From contig NZ_FNYV01000011.1 of NCBI RefSeq assembly GCF_900109115.1, positions 124,001-188,000 of the forward strand: DNA of 64,000 nt, written 5' to 3'. The position numbers were made by a program, and so were the translations under genes. This document shows, piece after piece, positions 28,315-37,398 of the stretch (its first letter is position 1; each line of letters opens with the position of its first letter). The notes beneath the pieces were generated by a model. It saw only the letters and a list, made by a program, of their open reading frames with translations. It was not told where the DNA came from and did not search any database. The DNA comes from Micromonospora phaseoli. Its GTDB lineage: Bacteria; Actinomycetota; Actinomycetes; Mycobacteriales; Micromonosporaceae.

Positions 28315-29741
28315 TCATCCTCAGCCTGGCCGAGGTGGCGGCGGTCGTCGACGGGCGGCTGGTCGCCGCCGACCCCGCCGCACAGGTCACCGCGGGCGTG
28401 GAGTTCGACTCCCGCAAGGTCGCCCCCGGCGGGCTCTTCGTCGCCTTCGACGGGGAGAAGGTGGACGGGCACGACTACGCCGCCGCGGCCGTCGAGACCG
28501 GCGCGGTGGCGGTGCTGGGTACCCGGGAGGTGCCCGGGGTGCCGATGATCATCGTTGCCGACCCGCTGGCCGCGATGGGCCGGCTGGCCCGCACGGTGGT
28601 GGACCGGCTGCCCGGGCTGACCGTGATCGGATTGACCGGTTCCTCCGGCAAGACCACCACCAAGGACCTGATCGCCCAGCTCACCGCCCGACTCGGGGAG
28701 ACGGTGGCGCCGCCCGGATCGTTCAACAACGAGCTCGGCCACCCGTACACGGCGTTGCAGGCCGGGCCGAGCACCCGGTACCTGGTGATGGAGAAGGGCG
28801 CGCGGGGCATCGGCCACGTGCGGTACCTCTGCGAGGTCGCGCCGCCACGGATCTCCGTGGTGCTCAACGTCGGTGTGTCGCACATCGGTGAGTTCGGTTC
28901 GCAGGAGAACATCGCGCTGGCCAAGGGCGAACTGGTCGAGGCGCTGCCGGCCGACGGTCTGGCCGTGCTGAACGCCGACGACCCGTTGGTGGACGCGATG
29001 GCCGCCCGTACGGTCGCCCGGGTGGTCCGCTACGGCGAGGCGGCCCACGCCGACGTGCGGGCCGTGGACGTGACGCTGGACGAGCGGGGACGGCCCGCGT
29101 ACACCCTGCTGACGCCGGAGGGCAGCGCGCCGGTGCGGCTCGGGCTCACCGGACGGCACCAGGTCTCCAACTCGCTGGCCGCCGCGGCGGTGGCCCGGGA
29201 GTTGGGCATGCCACTGGCCGAGCTGGCCATCGCGCTGGGCGCGCTCGGGTTGGTCTCCACCCGTCGGATGGACGTCTTCGAACGCACCGACGGGGTGACC
29301 GTGATCGACGACTCGTACAACGCCAACCCGGCGTCGATGGCGGTGGCGCTGCGGGCGCTGGCCGGTATCGGCAACGGGCGGCGTACCGTCGCGGTGCTCG
29401 GCTACATGGCCGAGCTGGGCGATTTCGAGGCGCAGGGACACGCCGAGATGGGCCGTCTCGCGGCCGAGTTGGACGTCGACCGACTGCTCGTGGTCGGCGA
29501 GGCGGCGGTGTCGATTCACCACGGGGCGACATCGGTAGGTGACTGGGGAGGAGAGTCGGTGTTGCTCACCGATCAGGCGGCGGCCGTCGAGGTGCTGCGC
29601 AGCGAGCTACGGCCGGGCGACGTCGTCCTGGTGAAGGGCTCCCGGTACCGGACCTGGGAGGTGGCCGACGCGCTGCGGGTCGAGGCCGCCGAGGGCGCGG
29701 GTACGTCGGCGGGCGCGTCGGCCGAGGGTGGCGCGGCGTGA
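28311..29741 (+). CDS. murF: UDP-MurNAc-pentapeptide ligase MurF
   Basis: A 476-residue Mur ligase that adds D-Ala-D-Ala to the tripeptide precursor. It has the N-terminal substrate motif GVEFDSRKVAPGGLFVAFDG, the P-loop GLTGSSGKTTTKDL at about 106-119, and IDDSYNANPASM, a MurF hallmark. GTG 28311 overlaps the murE stop and its own stop overlaps the mraY GTG. The last ~25 residues are an Ala/Gly-rich tail. Confidence 0.95.
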   Translation: MIILSLAEVAAVVDGRLVAADPAAQVTAGVEFDSRKVAPGGLFVAFDGEKVDGHDYAAAAVETGAVAVLGTREVPGVPMIIVADPLAAMGRLARTVVDRLPGLTVIGLTGSSGKTTTKDLIAQLTARLGETVAPPGSFNNELGHPYTALQAGPSTRYLVMEKGARGIGHVRYLCEVAPPRISVVLNVGVSHIGEFGSQENIALAKGELVEALPADGLAVLNADDPLVDAMAARTVARVVRYGEAAHADVRAVDVTLDERGRPAYTLLTPEGSAPVRLGLTGRHQVSNSLAAAAVARELGMPLAELAIALGALGLVSTRRMDVFERTDGVTVIDDSYNANPASMAVALRALAGIGNGRRTVAVLGYMAELGDFEAQGHAEMGRLAAELDVDRLLVVGEAAVSIHHGATSVGDWGGESVLLTDQAAAVEVLRSELRPGDVVLVKGSRYRTWEVADALRVEAAEGAGTSAGASAEGGAA

Positions 29742-30871
29742 GAGCGGTCATCGTGGCCATCGGGGTGGCCTTCCTCGTCTCGCTCTTCGGCACCCCGCTC
29801 GCGATCAAGGTCTTCACCCGGCTGAAGGCGGGTCAGCCCATCCGGGCCGAGGGCCCGCAGATGCACCAGGGCAAGAAGGGCACGCCGACGATGGGCGGCG
29901 TGGTGTTCATCCTGGCCACCGTGATCGCGTACGTGGCCGGTCACCTGGCCCTGACCACCCTGCCGGACGCGCAGATCGCCCAGGTCGAGCCGACCATCAC
30001 CGCGCTGGTGCTGCTGGGGCTGATGGTCTTCTCCGGCGCGGTCGGCTTCATCGACGACTTCCTGAAGGTCCGCAAGCGGCACAGCGGTGGCCTGAGCGCG
30101 CGCGGCAAGCTGCTCGGGCAGATTCTGGTCGGTGCCCTCTTCGGGGTGATCGCGCTCTACTTCCCCTCGACGATGACCGACTCCTCCGGCGCGGTGACCA
30201 ACACCGAGACGGTCGGCAGCACCACGCTCAGCTTCATCCGGGACATCCCGGCGCTGGACGTCAGCAAGATCGGCGCGGTGATCATCTTCATCTTCGTGGT
30301 GATGGCCGCCACCAACGGGGTCAACCTGACCGACGGCCTCGACGGCCTCGCCACCGGCGCGTCGGTGATGGTGCTCGGCGCGTACGCGGTGATCGCGTTC
30401 TGGCAGTACCGGCACTGGTGTGCCGACCCGGCGTACACCGCGAACCCGAACAACTACTGCTACGCGGTACGGGATCCGCTGGAGATCGCCCTGATCGCCG
30501 GAGCCGCGGCCGGGGCCTGTGTCGGCTTCCTGTGGTGGAACACCTCACCGGCCCGGATCTTCATGGGCGACACCGGCGCGCTCGGACTCGGCGGCCTGAT
30601 CGCCGGCATGGCGATGTCCACCCGTACCGTGCTGCTGCTGCCCATCATCGGCGGGCTCTTCGTGATCATCACGATGTCGGTGGTGATCCAGATCATCTCC
30701 TTCAAGACCACCGGCAAGCGGGTGTTCCGGATGTCGCCGTTGCAGCACCACTTCGAGCTCGCCGGCTGGAGCGAGGTCAACATCGTGGTCCGGTTCTGGA
30801 TCATCGCCGGCATCGGCGTCGCCATCGCCCTTGGCCTCTTCTACAGCGACTTCCTGGCCAACATGGGCTGA
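29738..30871 (+). CDS. mraY: Phospho-MurNAc-pentapeptide translocase MraY
   Basis: A 377-residue integral membrane enzyme with about ten membrane segments that attaches phospho-MurNAc-pentapeptide to undecaprenyl phosphate, making lipid I. Conserved motifs are KKGTPTMGGVVF, GAVGFIDDFLKVRK, NLTDGLDGLATG and FMGDTGALGLGG, with catalytic Asp residues in the DD and DGLDG motifs, and PLQHHFELAGWSE near the end. It overlaps murF by GTGA. The next gene is ftsW, not murD as usual; a 31-bp palindrome follows its stop by 16 bases. Confidence 0.96.
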   Translation: MRAVIVAIGVAFLVSLFGTPLAIKVFTRLKAGQPIRAEGPQMHQGKKGTPTMGGVVFILATVIAYVAGHLALTTLPDAQIAQVEPTITALVLLGLMVFSGAVGFIDDFLKVRKRHSGGLSARGKLLGQILVGALFGVIALYFPSTMTDSSGAVTNTETVGSTTLSFIRDIPALDVSKIGAVIIFIFVVMAATNGVNLTDGLDGLATGASVMVLGAYAVIAFWQYRHWCADPAYTANPNNYCYAVRDPLEIALIAGAAAGACVGFLWWNTSPARIFMGDTGALGLGGLIAGMAMSTRTVLLLPIIGGLFVIITMSVVIQIISFKTTGKRVFRMSPLQHHFELAGWSEVNIVVRFWIIAGIGVAIALGLFYSDFLANMG

Positions 30872-30887
30872 CCCCCACCCGCCCTCG

Positions 30888-30955
30888 CCGGGTTGATCAA
30901 GAAGTTTGCGTCGGGATCCAGGCCGATCCCGACGCAAACTTCTTGATCAACCCGG
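30888..30955. repeat. Perfect 31-bp palindrome between mraY and ftsW
   Basis: The left arm at 30888-30918 begins CCGGGTTGATCAAGAAGTTT and ends GCGTCGGGATC. The right arm at 30925-30955 is its exact complement, with a 6-base loop CAGGCC. A run of 31 matching pairs without a single mismatch is far from chance. It occupies the place where murD is usual. It may be a dispersed genomic palindrome, a terminator after mraY, or a recombination scar. Confidence 0.85.
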
Positions 30956-31061
30956 TCGGGTGGGGTGATGGTGAGGCTGCGGAGAGTGGCCGACGCAAGT
31001 GCGACACGCCGACCGGGGCGTACCGCCTGTGTCGGGTGCCGGTAGCGGCGATGATGGCGCT

Positions 31062-32603
31062 GTGGGGGAGGCGCGAGAAGGAGAGGGCGCGGCACCGGGT
31101 CGGCGGACCGCTGGCGGTACGGGTGCCGCCGGGTCGGTGGCGACGGGATCCGGAGCCGAAGGGCCGTTGCGGGGTCTGGACGCGGTTGCCGGGCTTGCGG
31201 CGCTGCGTGGCCTGCTGGCCCGGCCGTTGACCTCCTACCACCTGCTGCTCGCCAGCGCCGGGCTGCTGCTGTTGATCGGCCTCACCATGGTCTTCTCGGC
31301 CACCAGCGTGCGCGACTACGCCCAGGGCGGCAACGCCTCGGCGTCGCTGACCAAGCAGGCGATCTACGCGGTGATCGGCATCGTGGCGTTCTGGGCCTGC
31401 CAGCGTCTGCCGGCCGGCACCTACCGGGCGCTGAGCCGGCCCACGCTGGCGGTCGCGGTGGGGCTGCTGGTGCTGCTGAACCTGCTGGTGGCCTACGGCC
31501 GGCTGACCAATGGCGATGCGAAGATCGGCCCGCTGGAGGCCAACCTGCTCTGGCTGTACATCGGCGGGATCGGCCTGCAGCCCTCCGAGCTGGCAAAGTT
31601 CGCGCTGGTGCTGTGGGGGGCGCACGTGCTCGCCCGCAAGGGCGCCGCGCTGGGCTGGTGGCGGGAGTTGGCCACCCCGCTCTTCCCGGTGGTCGGCCTG
31701 CTCTTCGTCCTGGTCGGCTACAACGACCTGGGCAGCATGCTCTGCCTGCTGGCCCTGGTCGTCGGCCTGCTCTGGGCGGCCGGGGTACGGCTACGGGTCT
31801 TCGCCGCGCTCAGCGCGATCGGGCTGCTCGGCATCGGCCTGCTGGTCGCCGTCGCCTCGCTCGGCGCCGGCTCCGGCGTCCGGGGCGAGGAGAACTACCG
31901 GCTTGCCCGGCTCACCGTGTTCTTCAGCCCGCCGCCGCTGGACGCCTGCAAGGACGAACTCTGCTACCAGATGGTCCAGGCCCGGTACGCCATCGCCAAC
32001 GGCGGCTGGTTCGGCACCGGCCTGGGCCAGGGGCGGACCAAGTGGGCGTGGCTGCCGGCGGCGGAGAACGACTTCATCTTCGCGGTCATCGCCGAGGAGC
32101 TCGGGGTGGTGGGCTGCGCCGTGGTGGTCACCCTCTTCGCCGTGCTCGCCTACAGCGGCCTGCGGATCGCCCGACGGGTCGAGGACCCTTTCCGCCGGCT
32201 GGCCGCCGCCAGTGCCACCGCGTGGCTCGTCGGACAGGCGTTCATCAACATCGGCGGCGTGATCGGCCTGCTGCCGCTGACCGGCGTACCGCTGCCGTTC
32301 ATCTCCGACGGTGGCAGCGCCCTGGTGGTCACCCTCGCGGCGGTCGGCATGCTGGCTTCCTTCGCACGTGGGGAGCCGGACGCGGCCCGGGCGCTGCATG
32401 CCCGTCCGCCGGCCCGGTGGGTCCGACTAGTGTGGGCACCGTTGCCGCCGCTTCCCGGCCGGCGTCGCCGGCCGGCGACGCCGTCGGCTGCCCGAGGGTC
32501 CGTACCCCAGGCGCGTAAGCGGCGCGGGGACGACCAGGCCGCACCGCGTGGCGCCCGGGACGGCCGGGGTCGCGGCGGGTCGGCGGACGAGAGGAGACGT
32601 TGA
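31062..32603 (+). CDS. ftsW: Septal peptidoglycan polymerase FtsW
   Basis: About 513 residues of the SEDS family. A ~50-residue Gly/Ala-rich N-terminus precedes ten membrane segments. The conserved loop carries YRLARLTVFFSPP, QARYAIANGGWFGTGLGQG and AENDFIFAVIAEELG, and FISDGGSALVVTLAAVGM is the C-terminal signature. It polymerises lipid II into glycan strands at the septum with FtsI. The start is unsure: GTG 31062 was picked; GTG 31137 is possible and no ribosome binding site decides. A basic C-terminal tail of ~70 residues extends beyond the membrane domain. The stop overlaps murG by one base. Confidence 0.92.
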   Translation: MGEAREGEGAAPGRRTAGGTGAAGSVATGSGAEGPLRGLDAVAGLAALRGLLARPLTSYHLLLASAGLLLLIGLTMVFSATSVRDYAQGGNASASLTKQAIYAVIGIVAFWACQRLPAGTYRALSRPTLAVAVGLLVLLNLLVAYGRLTNGDAKIGPLEANLLWLYIGGIGLQPSELAKFALVLWGAHVLARKGAALGWWRELATPLFPVVGLLFVLVGYNDLGSMLCLLALVVGLLWAAGVRLRVFAALSAIGLLGIGLLVAVASLGAGSGVRGEENYRLARLTVFFSPPPLDACKDELCYQMVQARYAIANGGWFGTGLGQGRTKWAWLPAAENDFIFAVIAEELGVVGCAVVVTLFAVLAYSGLRIARRVEDPFRRLAAASATAWLVGQAFINIGGVIGLLPLTGVPLPFISDGGSALVVTLAAVGMLASFARGEPDAARALHARPPARWVRLVWAPLPPLPGRRRRPATPSAARGSVPQARKRRGDDQAAPRGARDGRGRGGSADERRR

Positions 32604-33709
32604 TGGGTCCGCTGCGTTCGGTGGTACTCGCAGGAGGTGGCACCGGGGGGCACATCTACCCGTTGCTCGCCTTCGCCGACTGCCTTCGCCGACACGACCC
32701 CGGCGTCCGGATCACCTGCCTCGGCACCCCCAAGGGCCTGGAGAACGAGCTGATCCCGCCGGCCGGCTACGACCTGCGGAACATCCCGGCCTACCAGCTG
32801 CCCCGGTCGGTCAACATGAACCTGGTCCGTACCCCGGGCCGGATGTGGACCGCCGCCCGCGCGGCGGGCAAGGTCATCGACGAGGTACGCGCCGACGCGG
32901 TGGTGGGCTTCGGCGGGTACGTCTCGGTGCCGGCCTACCTGGCCGCCTGGCGGCGGGAATTGCCGATCGTGATCCACGAGGTGAACGTGCCGCCGGGCGT
33001 GGCCAACCGGCTGGGCATGAAGTTCACCAAGCACGTCGCGGTCGGCTTCCCGCACCAGCCGTCGCAGGCCGAGTCGCTGCGCGACGCCCGGGTGGTCGGC
33101 GTGCCGCTGCGTCGCAGCATCGCCGGGCTGGACCGGGCTGCCATGCGGGGTGCCGCCCGCGCCCACTTCGGTCTCCGCCCCGACCTGCCGGTACTCTTCG
33201 TGGCGGGCGGGTCGCAGGGCGCCCGTTCGATCAACCTCGCGGTCGCCGGCGCGGCCAAGGAGTTGGCCCGCAACGGCATTCAGGTGCTGCACGTGATCGG
33301 CGCTCGCAACGAGCCGGTGCCGATCCCGACCGACCTGCCGGTGCCGTACGTGACCCTGCCGTACCTGTCCGACATGGATGCCGGGTACGCCGCCGCGGAC
33401 CTGATGCTCGGTCGGGGCGGGGCGATGACCTGCGCCGAGGTCGCCGCGATCGGGCTGCCGACCATCTACGTGCCCTACCCGCACAGCAACCAGGAGCAGA
33501 AGCGCAACGCGTTGCCGGTGGTCGAGGCCGGCGGCGGGCTGCTGGTCGACGACGCCGAGGTGACCCCGGACTGGCTCGAACGGACGGTGATCCCGTTGAT
33601 CCGTGACCCGCAGCGGCTGCACGCGATGGGCGCCGCCGCGTCCGGGTACGGGCGGCGTGACGGTGACGAGGCGCTGCTGAACTTCGTCTACGAGGCGGTG
33701 GCCCAATGA
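32603..33709 (+). CDS. murG: Lipid II-forming GlcNAc transferase MurG
   Basis: A 368-residue family GT28 enzyme that adds GlcNAc to lipid I at the inner membrane face. It has the N-terminal glycine motif AGGGTGGHIYP at residues 10-20, GFGGYVSVP, and the UDP-GlcNAc-binding C-terminal motif GRGGAMTCAEVAAIGLPTI followed by NQEQKRNA. ATG 32603 is preceded by GAGGAG at six bases and overlaps the ftsW stop as TGATG. It overlaps murC by ATGA. Confidence 0.95.
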   Translation: MGPLRSVVLAGGGTGGHIYPLLAFADCLRRHDPGVRITCLGTPKGLENELIPPAGYDLRNIPAYQLPRSVNMNLVRTPGRMWTAARAAGKVIDEVRADAVVGFGGYVSVPAYLAAWRRELPIVIHEVNVPPGVANRLGMKFTKHVAVGFPHQPSQAESLRDARVVGVPLRRSIAGLDRAAMRGAARAHFGLRPDLPVLFVAGGSQGARSINLAVAGAAKELARNGIQVLHVIGARNEPVPIPTDLPVPYVTLPYLSDMDAGYAAADLMLGRGGAMTCAEVAAIGLPTIYVPYPHSNQEQKRNALPVVEAGGGLLVDDAEVTPDWLERTVIPLIRDPQRLHAMGAAASGYGRRDGDEALLNFVYEAVAQ

Positions 33710-35238
33710 GTACGTTCAGCCCGGCCGGCACGCTGACCGCCGAGGACCTCGGCCACATCCACCTGATCGGGGTGGGTGGGGTCGGCATGAGCGGTCTGGC
33801 CCGGCTCTTCCTCACCCGCGGCCTGCCGGTCTCCGGCAGCGAGCTGCGTGAGTGGCCGTCGCTGGCCGGCCTGCGGGCGCTCGGCGGGACGATCCACATG
33901 ACCCACGAGACGACCAACCTGGACGGCGTCGACACCGTCGTCTACTCGTCGGCCATCCCCGCGGACCACCTGGAGATGGTGGAGGCACGCCAGCGGGGCC
34001 TGCGGGTGCTGCACCGATCGGAGGCCCTCGCGGCCGCGATGACCGGCCGCCGCACCGTGGCCGTCGCCGGTACGCACGGCAAGACCACCACCACCTCCAT
34101 GGTCACCATGGTGCTCCAGCGGGCCGGCGCGGATCCGTCCTTCGTGATCGGCGGGGAGATCTCCGAGGGGGGTTCCGGGGCGCACCACGGCACTGGCGAG
34201 CACTTCGTGGTCGAAGCCGACGAGAGCGACCGGTCGTTCCTCATCTACCGCCCGTTCGTCTCGATCATCACCAACGTCGAGGCGGACCACCTGAACACCT
34301 ACGGCGACCTGGCCAACCTGGAGGCGACCTTCGCCGAGTTCGCCCGGCTCACCGATCCGCAGGGGTTCGTCATCACCTGCGCCGACGACCCGGGCGGGCA
34401 GCGACTCGCCGCCACGCTGCGGGCCGAGGGACGTCGGGTGTACACCTACGGTGAGTCCGCCGAGGCCGACCTGCGGCTCAGTGAGATGGCCTCGTCGGCC
34501 CGGGGAGTGCGCTACCTCGCCCACCTCGACGGCCGCCCGCTGGGGGAGTTCCGGCTGCCGGTGCCGGGCCGGCACATGGGGCTCAACAGCGCCTCGGCGG
34601 TGCTGGCCGCGTACCTGCTGGAGCTGCCGCTGGAAGCGGCGGAGGCGGCGCTGGCCGCCTTCCCGGGCGTGCGCCGACGCTTCGAGCGCAAGGGCGTCGC
34701 CGACGGGGTGCTCGTCTACGACGAGTACGCCTACCATCCGACCTCGATGACCCTGGCGCTGCGGACGCTGCGCGAGGTGGCCGCCGGCGGCCGGCTGATC
34801 GTCGTCTTCCAGCCCTACCGCGTCTACCGCACCCGGGAGCTGCAGGCGGAGATCGCCGAGGCGCTCGCGATCGCCGACGAACTGGTGCTGCTGGAGGTCT
34901 TCGGGCCGGGCGAGCATCGGGGACCGGGTGAGGGGTCGGCGGCACTGGTCGAGGCGGTGTCGCTGCCGGCCGAGCGGAAGGTCTTCGTCGACTCGTGGGA
35001 GGCCGCGCCGGCTGAGGTGGCTCGGCGGGCCCGGCCCGGCGACGTGGTGGTGACGATGGGCGCCCCGCCGATCTCGCTGATGGGCGAGGAGCTGCTCGCC
35101 GCGCTCGGCGCGCGTACCGCCCATCCGCAGGCGATGGTGGGCACCGCGCCGGGCGGTCTGGCCGGCGGGTCGACGAGCGTCGGTGGCAGCGTCCCCGGCG
35201 TCGTCGGCGTGGACGGCGCGGCGCCCGTGGCGGAATGA
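33706..35238 (+). CDS. murC: UDP-MurNAc-L-alanine ligase MurC
   Basis: A 510-residue Mur ligase that adds L-Ala to UDP-MurNAc. It has the N-terminal Rossmann motif HLIGVGGVGMSGLA, the P-loop AGTHGKTTTT at 121-130, VVEADESDRSF, and YDEYAYHPTSM, all MurC features. The C-terminal ~40 residues are Gly/Ala/Val-rich and dispensable-looking. It overlaps murG and ftsQ by ATGA. Together with the other Mur proteins it lacks only the MurD step in this cluster. Confidence 0.95.
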   Translation: MSTFSPAGTLTAEDLGHIHLIGVGGVGMSGLARLFLTRGLPVSGSELREWPSLAGLRALGGTIHMTHETTNLDGVDTVVYSSAIPADHLEMVEARQRGLRVLHRSEALAAAMTGRRTVAVAGTHGKTTTTSMVTMVLQRAGADPSFVIGGEISEGGSGAHHGTGEHFVVEADESDRSFLIYRPFVSIITNVEADHLNTYGDLANLEATFAEFARLTDPQGFVITCADDPGGQRLAATLRAEGRRVYTYGESAEADLRLSEMASSARGVRYLAHLDGRPLGEFRLPVPGRHMGLNSASAVLAAYLLELPLEAAEAALAAFPGVRRRFERKGVADGVLVYDEYAYHPTSMTLALRTLREVAAGGRLIVVFQPYRVYRTRELQAEIAEALAIADELVLLEVFGPGEHRGPGEGSAALVEAVSLPAERKVFVDSWEAAPAEVARRARPGDVVVTMGAPPISLMGEELLAALGARTAHPQAMVGTAPGGLAGGSTSVGGSVPGVVGVDGAAPVAE

Positions 35239-36050
35239 GCCCCGGACCGGCCCGTGGGCGGGGCACCGGTTCCGACGGCGGTGCGGGCCGCCGCTCCACC
35301 CGGCGGTGGCAGCTGGTGCGCGCCGACAGCGATGCGGTGCCCGCCTCGACCCGTCGGTTCATGGCCCGGGCCCGGCGGCGCCGGATGCGCGCCGCGCTGC
35401 CCTGGGCGGTGGTCGGCGGGCTGGTCGCGCTGGCCGGGCTGGTGGCGTGGGTGTTGCTCGGCACCGGCCTGTTCGGGGTGCGCGAGGTGCGGGTGGAGGG
35501 GGCCGAGCTGGTGACTGCGGTGCAGGTGCGGGACGCGGCGGGGGTCACCGACAACGCTCCGCTGGCCCGGATCGACCTGGCCGAGCTGGCTGACCGGATC
35601 GGCGCCCTGCCTCCGGTGGAACGGGTGACGGTGACCCGGGACTGGCCGGACGCGCTGGTGGTCCGGCTGACCGAGCGGACCGGTGTGGCGGTGGTGCCGG
35701 GCGGGGAGCAGTTCGTCGTGCTCGACGCCGCCGGGGTGGTGTTCCGGACGGTGCCGCAGCGGCCGGACGGACTGCCGCTGGTGCGGCTGGCCACTCCCGG
35801 ACCGGACGATCCGGACACCAGGGCCGGGTTGGACGTGCTCGGCGTGCTCACCCCGCAGCTGCGGGAGCAACTGGTGGAGGTCACTGTGGAGGGGCTGGCG
35901 CGGATCAGCCTGCGGCTGCGGGACGACCGTACGGTCTTCTGGGGTGACGCGACCCGTGGGGCCGACAAGGCTCGGGTGGCCACCGCACTGCTCGATCAGG
36001 ACGCCGCCCGGATCGACGTGAGCGCTCCGGACGTGGTCACCTTTCGATGA
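35235..36050 (+). CDS. ftsQ: Division protein FtsQ/DivIB
   Basis: A 271-residue bitopic protein with a basic cytoplasmic N-terminus, a membrane segment at about 53-75, then the POTRA domain beginning FGVREVRVEGAELVTAVQVR and the FtsQ domain RDWPDALVVRLTER. It bridges FtsL/FtsB to the septal synthases. It overlaps murC by ATGA. A GC-rich inverted repeat, CCGGCG...CGCCGG, lies about 15 bases after its stop, ahead of the ftsZ promoter. Confidence 0.92.
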   Translation: MSPGPARGRGTGSDGGAGRRSTRRWQLVRADSDAVPASTRRFMARARRRRMRAALPWAVVGGLVALAGLVAWVLLGTGLFGVREVRVEGAELVTAVQVRDAAGVTDNAPLARIDLAELADRIGALPPVERVTVTRDWPDALVVRLTERTGVAVVPGGEQFVVLDAAGVVFRTVPQRPDGLPLVRLATPGPDDPDTRAGLDVLGVLTPQLREQLVEVTVEGLARISLRLRDDRTVFWGDATRGADKARVATALLDQDAARIDVSAPDVVTFR

Positions 36051-36137
36051 ACCCGTGTCGCTGTACCGGCGACACGCCGGAAGGGTCCTTGGCTCATCGC
36101 TCGGCGGCGCTTACGTTGCCCCGAAGAGGTTCAGTGG

Positions 36138-36168
36138 TTGACATAACTCTAACCCTCTAGTAGAGGGT
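36138..36168 (+). promoter_or_regulatory. ftsZ promoter with palindrome over the -10
   Basis: TTGACA (36138-36143), a 17-base spacer and TAGAGG (36161-36166) form a strong sigma-70-type promoter, rare in this GC-rich window. ACCCTCTA (36152-36159) and TAGAGGGT (36161-36168) form a perfect 8-bp palindrome about G36160 that covers the -10, and GAGGGT is repeated in tandem at 36163-36174. This looks like an operator, though no regulator can be named. The element resembles ftsZ upstream sequences of other actinomycetes. Confidence 0.7.
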
Positions 36169-36273
36169 GAGGGTTTACCTCTCGACCTCGCTGGTGACAG
36201 CTGCGTCGACCGCCGGTCCGGCCCGGCCGTAGCCGGTCGGGGGAGTAGCCAGTCTCGAAGGAAAGGACCGGAG

Positions 36274-37389
36274 ATGACACCTCCGCACAACTACCTGGCG
36301 GTCATCAAGGTCGTCGGCATCGGGGGCGGCGGAGTCAACGCCGTCAACCGGATGATCGAGGTTGGGCTCAAGGGCGTCGAGTTCATCGCGATCAACACGG
36401 ACGCGCAGGCGTTGCTGATGAGCGACGCCGACGTCAAGCTCGATGTCGGCCGCGAGCTGACCCGCGGGCTGGGCGCCGGCGCCAATCCGGACGTCGGGAA
36501 GAACGCCGCCGAGGACCACCGCGACGAGATCGAGGAGGTGCTCAAGGGCGCCGACATGGTCTTCGTGACCTGTGGTGAGGGCGGCGGCACCGGTACCGGC
36601 GGTGCCCCGGTGGTGGCGAACATCGCCCGTAAGCTCGGCGCGCTGACCATCGGCGTGGTGACCCGCCCGTTCTCCTTCGAGGGCAAGCGCCGTCAGGTGC
36701 AGGCCGAGGCCGGCATCGACGAGCTGCGCAACCAGTGCGACACCCTGATCGTCATTCCCAACGACCGGCTGCTGGCGCTCGGTGACCGCAACATCAGCAT
36801 GATGGACGCGTTCCGCACGGCCGACCAGGTGCTCCTCTCCGGTGTGCAGGGCATCACCGACCTGATCACCACCCCTGGTCTGATCAACCTGGACTTCGCC
36901 GACGTCAAGAGCGTGATGAGCGGCGCCGGCAGCGCGTTGATGGGGATCGGCAGCGCGCGCGGCGAGAACCGGGCGGTCGAGGCCGCCGAGGCGGCCATCT
37001 CCAGCCCGCTGCTGGAGCAGAGCATGGATGGTGCCCGGGGCGTGCTGCTCTCCATCGCCGGTGGTTCCGACCTCGGCCTGTTCGAGATCAACGACGCGGC
37101 CCAGCTGGTCACCGACGCGGCGCACCCGGACGCCAACATCATTTTCGGCGCGGTGATCGACGACGCGCTCGGCGACGAGGTGCGGGTCACCGTGATCGCG
37201 GCCGGCTTCGACGGGGGCACCCCGGCCTACAAGGCGGCCGAGCCGACCCGCAAGACCAACCAGAATCAGCCCGCCCCGCCGAGCAACCCGGTCGTGCCGT
37301 CGCCGGCCGCCCCGGTCGCGCCGCAGTCGCCGCGCCGGGTGCTCTTCGACGACGTCGACGTGCCGGACTTCCTCAAGAACGGGTCCTGA
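36274..37389 (+). CDS. ftsZ: Cell division protein FtsZ
   Basis: A 371-residue tubulin homologue that forms the Z ring. The GTP-binding signature GGGTGTGGAPVVA is near residues 103-115, with GIGGGGVNAVNRM at the start and the T7 loop NLDFADVKSVM near 207. A ~50-residue Pro-rich linker leads to the C-terminal peptide DVDVPDFLKNGS, which binds SepF and other partners. ATG 36274 has GAAAGGACCGGAG upstream. It has its own promoter and is followed after nine bases by yggS. Confidence 0.97.
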   Translation: MTPPHNYLAVIKVVGIGGGGVNAVNRMIEVGLKGVEFIAINTDAQALLMSDADVKLDVGRELTRGLGAGANPDVGKNAAEDHRDEIEEVLKGADMVFVTCGEGGGTGTGGAPVVANIARKLGALTIGVVTRPFSFEGKRRQVQAEAGIDELRNQCDTLIVIPNDRLLALGDRNISMMDAFRTADQVLLSGVQGITDLITTPGLINLDFADVKSVMSGAGSALMGIGSARGENRAVEAAEAAISSPLLEQSMDGARGVLLSIAGGSDLGLFEINDAAQLVTDAAHPDANIIFGAVIDDALGDEVRVTVIAAGFDGGTPAYKAAEPTRKTNQNQPAPPSNPVVPSPAAPVAPQSPRRVLFDDVDVPDFLKNGS

Positions 37390-37398
37390 ACGCCGCCG

